A program made the translations under genes and the position numbers. From NCBI RefSeq assembly GCF_025370935.1, contig NC_133472.1, positions 19,871,740 to 19,935,739 of the forward strand: a DNA stretch of 64,000 nucleotides. The letters are read 5' to 3'. Shown here one piece after another: positions 11,105 through 23,100 of this stretch; the stretch's first letter is position 1; the number at the start of each line of letters is the position of its first letter. Below the pieces are notes generated by a model, which worked only from the letters and a program-made list of their open reading frames with translations, was not told where the DNA came from and ran no database searches. Source of the stretch: Choristoneura fumiferana (Eukaryota; Arthropoda; Insecta; Lepidoptera; Tortricidae).

Positions 11105-14100
11105 CTAAAAAAGCATTAACCATATTTTAAAAATTAGTAATATAAACAAAAATAACCGACCAGATAAATACCAGTCGGACTGAGGTTGAGGGGTTCCGCT
11201 TGTAAATAGTTGTTGTCTAAGATTCTGCTTCATCTTGTAAGATGTCTCAGAGGTTTTCTTGTATGTAACCTGTATAATATACTCAGTGGCACAAAATTTG
11301 GCCCATTCTTCATACAAAATTACCTTTTCTGCATACATTTTAGGGCCAGATTTTTTGCCGCTCAGTATATTATTCATGAACCATTTTGTACTTTTTTTTA
11401 ATAATTGAAATTTGAGATTTTACTAAAATTATTATGAGAATTTCCGAAACATGGTGGTCTTCATTTACAGAATATTCGTTCCAAAGAATAAGTGAGTTGA
11501 GAGGTTATGTGCATAGATATTAGTTGGGATTGAAACATATGGGTAGTAATTTATTGTTTTTTTAAATAAATACTCGTTAATGCATTCACTGCCACCTGAC
11601 TTCCACACCAACGCACATGTGCGTTCAAAATGCATGAATAATTATGACAGCGGTACTGGGCGAAGTTCCGAAAACACATATATGCATCGGTGGCAGTGAA
11701 TGCGATAAGTAATTTTAAGCGTCATACCGCTCCATTGCCTCTTTGAGCATTTCTTAAAAAAAAAATGCCAAATCCAGTTTCGACTCCGATACGCTAATAA
11801 ATATGCAGACAGGCATGGTATGGTACTGAGCTTAATTGACACAGTTTCCCCAAATGTCAGAATTAATTTCTATGTAAATACTTTTTTTTTGTTACAAATA
11901 TTGTATAATATTTTTTTTTAATACAATATAGGCTTGCGTTTGGCCACAATCTCGCCTGATGGAAAGCGAGGATGAGGCCTACGATGGAGCACGCTTGCCC
12001 AGTAATGCTCATTCACCCTAAACTTGTAAGCGGCGAAATTGTAGTGTTCAAGAAACACAGTCGCAGGCAGGGAATTCCACTCTTGCTGTGCGGTTGATGA
12101 AGGAAGATCGAAAACGCTCTGTGCGGATTTTGGGAATACTGACAACGTAAGGGTGGAGACCCCGCCCACTGTGGTAAGAGAAGAGGAAATTTCCATACAA
12201 ATTAAGTATATGGAATGGTTTGGGTATGTTAAATAAGCTAAGTACTTATAATCTACCCTACCTACCTGCCTGCTTTCAATTTTTTTCCGAATCGGAGTCG
12301 GAGAAATGCTCATTTAAGGTTAGAGGTTAAATCGTACCTATTATTGAATATTTACATATTTCAACATTTTATATATACCTATAGGTAGGTATATTTTTAA
12401 TTTACAGGACTGTATCGACGGTATCAGGCTATTTTTAGCACAAAATAATTTATAGTTTATGAGTGACGAGTCTAGCCGTCATTCGGGCAGCACAATACGC
12501 ATATTACGCCTGTAATGAACTATTTAGATGTGACATTTCTTAACGCACCAGAAGTATCACTACAAGCATTGCTAGACAACATTGGCTTGAGACATGTTAC
12601 AGCGGTCTTCTCAGGATTCATCCAGCTCGTTTACAAATACATATTAAGAAAAAGTAACCTACAATGTTAATCAAGTGAAATGTTACCATTTTATCATTAA
12701 TAAGCATTCGTCTAAATCCGCTGTAAAGGACTCGTTCATTTTTGCCATCATATCTGTAAAAACACCACCATTGATTATGTTTTTCAGATAGTAAATGTTC
12801 TTCTTTTTCACGTAAGTATTAGGTATGATAGAGTTAAATATTTTACCAACCTAATTCCTAAATTATCAATATGGCCGTACACTCCTTCTCCGTTCTCATT
12901 TTCTCTGTGTGGAAATTTAATTGCAGACTTTAGCATCCCTAGAGCGGGCCTGAGAAGTGTGTGGCCAGGTAAGATAGGCTCTGCAGCGGGTAAATGTGAT
13001 GCCCTTGAAGGGACGCCAAGAACTGTCCCACCTTCATATGGATTGAATTGAAAAACCCGCCTCTGTAAAATATTCGTCAAATAGTAGTCAATGTTTAAAA
13101 AAAATGGGACACAGTAGGCTAAATAAAAACTTTGAGTCTCTACTCTAAAAAGTCTTACTTTAAAAACTACTTCACTCGAGCACAATTAAACTTGTTCGAA
13201 ACTCAAAACAGAAAATTGCTTTGCTTTCTTTTTCTTACTCATATGAATCTGTAACCGACGAGTCCCGACCGACATTACCATTCTAGTTGTACGGTACCTA
13301 TACTTATAACGAGCAAGTATCGAGTTAATAAACCAAGTGAATACCAAGAAACGTACTTTTTAAGTGCCACAATTAACAATAAAACGTGTTTGTCAGATTT
13401 TATGTTTTGTTTGCACGGTTTCATCTTACACGAACAAACACACGTACCTATCTATAATATTATGATAATTATTGATCAATCCAGGCATTACTTTGCGGAG
13501 GCACACATCAATGAACTACCCTAATTTACCTTACCTACTTGCAGCAGGAGCAAGCTTCCAAGAGAAGCATGATAAATTGGTCTAGTTAATTGATATGGAT
13601 CTCCGCCAAGTAACGCCTGAATCACGCCTTTGCTCGCGATTTTGCATGCGTAAATAATGGTATCAGAACCGAACTGCTCGCGACTTGGTTTCTTTTGGCT
13701 TCAATAAAATAAAAACAAATTTTAATGTGAATGCGAAAAGTAGTTCGAGCAAACGTTCAAAATGAAAATTGATTAATAGGCTAAACGAATTTCTGTTAAT
13801 AGTTGTTTGGCTTACTCTGACTCATACATAAGCCAAAGCCAACTGAATAGTCTGCTAAAGGTTGAGTTTCGAAGCGTAAGTCTGTGAAACAATACAGCTG
13901 GAAACAAATCCATCTGCGTAACAAACATAACTCGGCGAACCGTTGTCTGCCTAAACAATCAGCGTAAAAATTATCGTCATAAATCATAAGGTAACCGTCA
14001 ACATTACGTGTAGCTGTTGATTGGAAATTCTGGGATTTGGCAGAAATCACGTGGTAAATCCAAAAATCGCATCGTGGGTTTCATTAACATTGCATAAAAA

Positions 14101-17100
14101 TAACCGTGTCAAATTTTATATCGCTAATCCTAGCGGATAGAATTTCGGGATTCAGTCAATATCGCTAGGACAAGCGGCATGACAAATAGCCAGTATTTTT
14201 CTAGACGTGTAAGCTTTCTACATACCAAATGACTTCCAAACCCGTTCAACCGTTTTAGCGTAAAGAAGTAACAAATGCACGCACGCACGCGTATTAGGTA
14301 CTTAGAAACTTTAATATTTACTCGTATAGTATAAGTAGGATTGTCAGTAGTCAGGTTTCAAATGAAATTAAATATGGTAGGTACGTAATAATACCTAGGT
14401 TAAAAGAAGGTTTATTATGAAATAAATCAATAAAAACTTAAATTGTATAAACTGGTCACCTAGCTGACCTGCGACTTCCTCTTCGATCAATTTGTTTATC
14501 TCGCGCCCTCGGCCTCCCTTTTTTTGGATTAATGGTACCTATTCTATAATTTATTCTGGTCTTGTAATATGACGTGGGCAAGAGGATAATACAATTGAAA
14601 TGGGCGATGGGCGGGCCACTCGGCGAGACACACTAACAAGGTGGTCGAAAGCAATTACGGAGTGGTGGCCAAGACTGGGTCGAAGGACAGTGGGCAGACC
14701 ACCGGCCCGTTGGTCAGATGACATCTGGCAGTCGGCTGGTAAACTGTGGATGAGACTAGCACAGGACCGGGCAAAATGGCGTGAAAATGAAGAGGCCTTT
14801 ACCCAGCTGTGGGTGGATGTGGGTTGAATTGACGAATATGGTGTATGCAAAATTTCATGGCAATCGGTTCGACAGACAAACTCACTTTCGCATTAAATAT
14901 TAGTAAGGATAGTTTGACCATGACGTAATTTCTTATTTACAGTGTCATGCGCGCAGCGGTAACGCATGGTTGTCGGTACGGTTTGGTGCGTGAGCGCCGG
15001 TAAATAAAAGTGAAATAAAATAATAATATGACGAACGCGATTAAATGTAACACTTGCAATATCATCATCGATGAACTGTTATCATATGTTCAGAATAAAA
15101 TTTCTGTGATTGACGAGGAAACTCTTGTGCGGTTGTGTACGACGTCGTTCACGAGTATCGAAATTCAAAATTCGAAGACGTTATTATTTGAATCACTGCC
15201 AACGAATAAACGTAATATACAACGTAAAAGGATGGAAAAGCCCAACGTGATATCAACGATATTATACAGCTGTTCAAAATTACAGATCCTGATGTTATAC
15301 CAATTTTTGTGGCACGGCAATTAGAAAAGTTACCACCAGTCACTTTTGACCACCTCGACTGCACAAAACTACTTAAGGACTTAGTGAGACTTCAAGCAGA
15401 TATAAATGAAGTAAAAATGATATATGCCACAGCCAAGGATGTCGAAGATTTGAAGATCGAGGTGTCTAACTTGAAGAGAATAGCTACACCAACGCGTCTA
15501 TCTTTGTGTACCGTAAATAACAGACGAGGCGCCTGGTGTATGGATATGGATAGTGGTCCGGTGGGATTATCTCATACTCATAACTCTACGGGAAATGGTA
15601 CCGCTGGTGCGATGAAAGATGATACATTATCTTTAATTCGCAATAACGAAAGTATCCAATATAGGTCAATGGTAATGTCGGGTAGTAATCCTACCGCGCA
15701 TTGTAAAGAAATAATCGTACCGGACGAGGTCACAGCGGCGGGCGAGATGAGTCAGCGCGACGATCAGCTGATCGAACCGGAGTGTGCTTCGTTGAACGCC
15801 AACATTTTAGCGAATAGTGTAGATCAGCAACCACTTATGAACTTAAATAAGGATGAAGGCGAATTTGAAACGGTAGTTTATAAGAAAAAGAAAGTGAACT
15901 ATCGTTATAGAGGTCAAATTGGTGCTGCAAATGAATCCAATACTTTATTTAAGGCGGCGGAGCGGAAAATCCCTATGTTTATAACTAATATACACATAGA
16001 CACACAAGAGCATGACATAGCGAAATATATATTGGAAAAAACACAGGAAACTGTGTCTCTTGAAAAGATAAATATGAAAAGACCTACAGGCCATAAAGCT
16101 TATAAGTTTTTCGTTTGTCCCAGTAAACTACCTATATTTTTAGATGTAAATAACTGGCCACAAGGGATAATATTCCGGAGATTTATTCACTTCAGGAAAA
16201 CACACACGATCGGAACTAACTCTGAAAACGGCAAAAAAAAATAATGAATAGTCATGATATATAAGTTTGCGAGCTTCAATTGTAAGAACGTAAAACGCTC
16301 AATAGACACTGTTAAGAAACTTTGCCTGACGTGTGACATAGTGGCTCTGCAGGAGACGTGGTTGTTGCCGGATGATATTCCATATTTGAGCATGATTGAT
16401 GACAAATTTAGTGCAACGGGGACCTCGGCGGTGGACATGTCGGCTGGCATGCTGCGCGGGCGGCCGTACGGTGGCGTGGGCCTGCTGTGGCGGAGTGCGG
16501 CGTTTCAAAGTGTGTCTGTGGTGCGGTGCGATAACCCTCGTGTGTGTGCCATTAAGATAGTGACTAACGATCGACCTATTATTGTGGTGAGTGTATATAT
16601 GCCTACAGACTGCAGAGACAACCTACCAGAATTAACGGATTGCCTCGGTGCGGTGAGTGCGATCATTGACGAGTATAGCATAGAAACAGTGTATATAATG
16701 GGCGATTTCAATGCTCATCCCAATGAACTGTTTTTTAATGAACTGATGAACTACTGTAATGAACAAACGTGGTGTTGTATTGACGTAAATGAGCTAGGAA
16801 TTGGGTCGGAGACCTACACTTTTATGAGTGAGGCACACCTATGTCGACGCTGGCTAGATCACTTTGTACTCACACAGTCGGCGGTACCCTCTGTGCATAA
16901 TGTGTATGTAAATAATTGTGTTACTTGGTCTGATCACTTCCCTATTATTTTGGAATGTGACCTTAATATAATAACACCTAGAATTAAAAATCACATCCAG
17001 GTACCTAATAAAAATGTATTATGGGGGACAAGAACGGCGGAACAAGTGACCCAGTTTAGGGAAGAATGTGATCAAAGGTTAAGTTCGATTAGTCTTCCGT

Positions 17101-20100
17101 CAGAATTGATGAGTTGCGCGGATACATACTGTCACGAACCTAGACATAGATATATAATTGACGTCCTGTATGATAATGTTATCTGTGCGCTAAGGGCAGC
17201 GGCGTCTGCCAGTCAAGGAGGTGGCAAACATAAAAGTAAAAAACGGATAGTAGGCTGGAATAGGCATGTAAGGGACGCTCACAGGGTGGCCAGACAGAGG
17301 TTTCAACTATGGACAAGGTTAGGGAGGCCAGATAGTGGAATTCATTTTGAGGAGATGCGGAGGAGTCGGAAAATCTTCAAATCACGTCTTAAATGGTGCC
17401 AGGACCACCAACATCAATTACAAATGGATGTTATTGCCTCTCAGCATTCAAATGGGGATTTTCGCGCTTTTTGGAAGACTACGAACAAGATGAAGCCTAT
17501 GGCAGGCCGCCCGGTGGGTGTCGATGGAGTTAGTGACTCTAAGAGCGTTGCCAACATCTTTAAGGACCATTTCTTTATTAAGTCTCCTCTGGGTTCGTCG
17601 CAGATGCAGAGGTTTGGGATGGAGACTTGCATTCAAGGCCTGGGGCCAGGGTTTACTGCTGAGCAGGTGCATAGTGCTATAAGGTCGATGTCTAGGGGTA
17701 AATCCCCGGGGCATGATGGTCTCAGTATCGAGCACCTCCAAAATGCTGGTCCCCACATATCTGAAGTGCTGGCAATGTTTTACACCTTGTGTATGAGGCA
17801 TACATACTTGCCTAGTAGTTTTATGCGAACGATTGTCGTGCCAGTGATTAAGAATAAGACCGGAGACCTATCAGATCATAATAACTACAGGCCCATATCA
17901 TTGGCTACGATCATAGCTAAAGTATTTGACAGTATGCTTAATTCACAGCTTAATAGTTACATACAACTACATGGAAATCAGTTCGGTTTCAGACGGGGTC
18001 TATCTACAGAAGCGGCAATATTGTGTCTTAAGCATACTGTTAAATATTACACTAACAGGAACACTCCCGTTTATGCCTGTTTCCTGGACCTGTCTAAAGC
18101 TTTTGACCTGGTTTCCTATGACTTACTGTGGAAAAAACTAGAAGCTACAAGTGTCCCTCATGAAACAGTAAATATATTTAGATATTGGTATGGAAACCAG
18201 GTCAACAGCGTTAGATGGGCGGACGCACTGTCGGACTCGTACAGGTTGGAGTGTGGGGTGAGACAGGGGGGATTGAGCTCTCCCACACTCTTCAACTTGT
18301 ATGTGAATGCGCTCATCGAGGAGCTCAGCGGAACCCGTGTAGGATGCCATATAGACCAAGTATGTGTAAATAATTTAAGTTATGCAGACGACATGGTTCT
18401 GCTGAGTGCGTCGGTCTGTGGTCTGCGCAAGCTGCTTGGGGTTTGTGAAACCTACGCAGCCAGTCATGGTCTGATATATAACGCATGCAAGAGCCAATAT
18501 ATGGTCTTTGAGGCCGGGCGCAATCGGACAGTCGAGGTTCCACACATTTACTTAAATGGTACCCCTCTCGACAGGGTAGAACATTTTAAATATCTAGGTC
18601 ATGTGGTTGCGGCCGATCTCAAAGATAATATGGACATTGAGAGGGAACGGAGGGCCCTGGCGGTGCGGGCAAATATGATCGCGCGCAGGTTTGCTCGTTG
18701 CTCGAGGGAGGTGAAAGTTACATTGTTTCGAGCTTATTGTACCTCTCTATATACATGCAGCTTGTGGGCACAGTATACGCAGCGGGCCTACGGGGCCCTC
18801 AGGGTCCAGTACAACAATGCGTTCCGGGTGTTGATGGGGCTGCCTCGCTTCTGTAGCGCATCAGGGATGTTCGCGGAGGCACGCGTCGATTGTTTTTACG
18901 CGGCATTGCGCAAACGCGCTGCATCCCTGGTGCGCCGGGTGCGCGCCAGCCCCAACCGCGTCCTGTCAATGATCGCGGGCAGGCTGGACTGTGCCTATAT
19001 GACACATTGTGGGAAACTACATGTCCCCACTAGTGTCATAATGTGGTGAACTCCCTATTTAGGATTAATTTAATATATATGTATAACTAACACTTAGATT
19101 AAGTCAAACTAACAACATATGTGTCTAAGAAACATGAAATAAATGGATTTAAATTTTTTTAATTTTAATTTATTTACCGCCCTTAAGACGAAATGTACTA
19201 TTATTGCTTTGCTTAAATGCTTGGAAAATTTGGAAATGCGTGTTATCGAAGTGAAAAACAATTGAAGATCATATGGAGCAAGAAGTACTAGCGTGTGACG
19301 TAACACGCAAGTGGTGCTATACCTACTGTATTTAGAAAAGCGTTTTAGAACGATACAATGCATAGATTTTTCAATAAAACATTATAAACATGGTGCTGTT
19401 GGGGTTTGCGTTTGGCGCGGTCATGAGGAAACAATGTACCATCAGTCAAATAAGTGGTCTATCAATGTTTAAACAAGTTCCTATCAAATGAATATGTCGC
19501 TAAAGTCGAACTTTCAAAGTTGACAGACACGTCTATTGGGATTATTGTTTTATGACATGCAAACGATTATCAAACTTTAGGGTGGTAGACCACATATTTG
19601 GCTGATGGTACATCCGCAATGGAACGCCTTCGACGCAGCGCCAGCGGCATTATGCGCGTGTTGAGGACTGGTGGGACTCTTCACTCATGCAGAGATGGAT
19701 ACAACTCCATCCATAGTTACCAAGAGCCAAAATGTTGTCTGTTGTGCTTTTATTAACCGACTTCAAAAAAAGGAGGAGGTTATCAATTCGGTGTAGTATT
19801 TTTTTTTCTTTTTATGTTTGTTACCTCAGAACTCCGTCATTTATGAACCGATTTGTTTTTTTTTGCGTTCGTCTAGGAATGTCTTCAATTTGGCCCCATA
19901 AGCACCAAATCAAGATCTAATGATTGGATCTTAAGGAAATCGAGGGAACTCTTCAAATATTGTAGGGACACCTATGGTAATTTGGATATATTTTGTTTCT
20001 ACTCGCGGATTTGCTCTTGAAAATCATCATTTGATGAAGTGGGACTGATGATGAAGACCAGATTTGGACCTCGAATTGATCTCTTCTTAGGGCTGGCCAT

Positions 20101-23100
20101 TATTTTTTTTAATTATGCCCATAGCTCCATTCATTAGTCCCTTAGAGGCAGAAATGTTACGTCTCAACATGACACGGGATTTTACACCAATTTTTATCGA
20201 TGAGAGAAAACCACCGCAGTTATTAACGTCTTTGGGAATTACATTATTAGGCGGTTTCCTGCCATACGTAGCTACTTCGCGAGACTCATCAACTGCGTTA
20301 ATTTGATACGTACGGTGCAGTATTGCATTTTCTATGATCATTTTCTCGTTGTATGCGTCGAATTGCCTAACCGTAGGGAATATACGAACGGCGACACCAT
20401 TCGCAAATTCACCATTTAGAGGCACATGCCTTCGTTCGCATAATAATTCCAGTTGAGCCGTTGTCAATTCATCATTATCATCATCATTCCAGCCTATATA
20501 CGTCCCACTGCAGGGCAGAGGCCTCCTCTCAGAACAAGAGGGCTTGGGCCATAAGTTCCCACGCGGGCCCAGTGCGGATTGGGAACTTCACACGCACCAT
20601 TGAATTGCTTCGCAGGTTTGTGCAGGTTTCCTCACGATGTTTTCCTTCACCGCAAAGCTCGTGGTAAATTTCAAATGTAATTCCGCACATGAATTTCGAA
20701 AAACTCAGAGGTGTGAGCCGGGGTTTGAACCCACGACCCTCTGCTTGAGAGGCGATAGGTCAAACCACTAGGCCACCACGGCTTCACTAGGCCACCACGG
20801 CTTCGATTCACCTACCCGTAAACTGTTCAATAGATCGATAAATTCGGTATCGTTTCGCTGTCGCATGTTTATGGTCAATTCACAGAAAGAAAATTGATGC
20901 CATAAATTGATTTCCGCTGTAAACCAAGACTGCTGAACAAAGCACCAATGGCCTTTCACCGGAGGAAGCTGAAAAATGTCACCAAAAAGCAAAATGTTGA
21001 CTCCACCGAATAATTTGTCATTATTCTTGAACTCTTGAAGTCTGAGGTGAATTATGCGTAAGTTTTCGTAGGATACCATGGATATTTCATCTATGATAAG
21101 CCAATTTATATAACGCCATTTGCGTCGTTCGTTCTCAAGTCTTTGTCCGGTAATTTTTTGTATGTCATAGTATTTCCTTTTTCGATTAGAAGCAAGAAGA
21201 TGCTGTGTAGTTAATGACCCAACCTCCACAAAGTTAGATTTCAGCATTGTATCAACTGTTGGTGCATAACAGCGCTTAATATGCTCAACAATTAATTTTA
21301 AAATAAACGATTTACCACTACCTGCACCGCCCGTAATAAGAAGCAAAAGCTGACTTTCTTGTCCTTGCAAATCATTTTCAATTGCCGTTGAAACTTTCTG
21401 AAATATGTCCTTCTGCTGAATATTTAATCCTCGAATATTTCCTAGAAACAGTTCATCTGGCATAACAGCTCGATCTCCCACGTCTTCGCAAAAGGAATCA
21501 TCATTATTTATGATTTGTTCACCTCACCAACACATAACATGGGAGCGTTGTCTCCATGAGTTTCACGTGCAGCATTAAGTGCTGTAACTTGCGCAAGAGC
21601 TTGTTGAATTATTTGTTCAGCATTACCAAATTGTTCTGCGCTGACGTTACCTTGTAAAGGACGAAAGTCTCCTTGACGTCGTAAAAAACATTCTTTAATG
21701 CTTTCATTTTCAAGCAATAACTCATTTTCCCCGCGGAAAGGTATATGGCATACTATTAAACTGTAATAGTATGCTTCTTTGTCACTATTAATTGTGTAGT
21801 AGCGTGTGCGTAATACTGCCGGTTTATTCCTAATACGCATTCTCGTATTGTCCTGCAATCTTATGTACCTCACAGGCGTTATATCTTCATCTCTTAGTTC
21901 CACATCACCATCGTCCTCTGACCATGATGTGTTAGAGACACTTTCAAACCGGACAGCAAATTCAGCAGCCTCTGACTCGTTTGGACGTAACATGTAACGA
22001 TCAAAAATGTTATTATAAATACTGGTTTCATCGTTGTCAAGTTTTAAAAGTCTGGATCGTTCCAGTGAGCTGCAACTATTTACGAAAACACTTTTTCGTG
22101 ACGACATTTTCAATGGCAGATGGCATAGTCTATTAAACTTCAAATAATCACAATTGACCGTAATTAGCGAAAAATGATTGTGTACGGGCGCATAGAATAT
22201 TAGGATGTCTTTGGTCTTTGTCTAGGTATCTTTCGTTCGTTCGTTCGTGGGTGTTGAGTTGTCATGTGTTGTGGGAAATTACCTCGTTTTAGCCTTCGTT
22301 TTTTAGCATTAGCAAAATCTTGTCGAGTCTTTCCATTGAAAAAACATTAATAAAATATTTATAATTTTTATAATTAATATTTAATTATGGTACCAAAATC
22401 ATCTAAATAATCATTTATATCCTGCCTAATTGTTACATATTTGATGTGACTTAGGTATTTTTCAAAAGTGTTTTTCAATAAAAAGACACGTCAACATCGA
22501 CTTCTTCAACACCTTCTTTCTAATGCTAAATAACGAAGTAAGTATAAATTAGACTCTATTTACGGTAATTCGCTTGAAGAGGTTGATGTCCAACTTTAAT
22601 TTTAGTTAGAGAAATGAGATAAAGTTCTATGGCAGATATGATTAATCAATTTACAAGAACTTTATATATTGCAATGAAACACTATTTTGCTGTAGTTTTT
22701 AATCAAAACAAAAAGTAAAAACTTTTCTGTTGTTTATAGTGGTTAGTGCTTAGGTCACTATAAAAATGTACAACGGTAAATCCATGAAAATTACTAAAAA
22801 TGAGCGGCTTGCTTACCGAGGGCATGTTCCCGAATTGAAGTTGGCTTGACCTTTGTACTTCCTGTAAAAAAAAAGCGTTATACCCATTTGTTCAGCTTAG
22901 TTCATGGTAAAACTTAAACAAACTTACATCGATGTGATTTAATTGATCTCTTAATGAAATTGCGTAGATTTTCGTAACAATCTGCAAATATAAATGATTA
23001 ATGTTCTTATTTCTCTGAAATTATAGGATGAATAAATTGTAAATGAGGTTTTTTAAATCTATTCTACTTTCGTTAATTAATCTACATGTGAAAAAAAATA

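Larger units (their letters stand above)
14941..19169 (+). mobile_element. Full-length non-LTR retrotransposon, CR1/L2/Jockey-like group
   Basis: The element is flanked by an 8-bp direct repeat TTATTTAC (14933-14940 and 19170-19177). It begins AGTGTCATGCGCGC, has a short 5' UTR, two ORFs, and a roughly 115-bp 3' UTR ending in 'aatggatttaaa' and T-rich sequence. APE-type endonuclease plus RT and a CX2C-bearing ORF1 place it in the CR1/L2/Daphne/Jockey range; I cannot fix the clade. It sits in the large intron of gene B, in the orientation opposite to the gene. Only one ORF1 frameshift is seen, so the insertion looks young. Confidence 0.8.

Noticed and set aside
11105..11377. 90-codon minus-strand frame with a hydrophobic end, considered as a gene B exon
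   Set aside because: No splice sites fit the phase left by exon 5, the text resembles a dispersed repeat, and the adjacent 11104-11055 exon fits better.
13796..14050. 84-codon minus-strand frame (NFYADCLGRQRF...)
   Set aside because: It looks like part of a dispersed repeat but I cannot assign it. No host gene evidence.
17441..19005. Antisense and alternate-frame open frames inside LINE ORF2
   Set aside because: Shadows of the 931-codon EN/RT frame; none has a domain.
20700..20805. tRNA gene on the minus strand
   Set aside because: tRNA-like head of the SINE in the Helitron. The duplicated head and the target duplication show it is an insertion.
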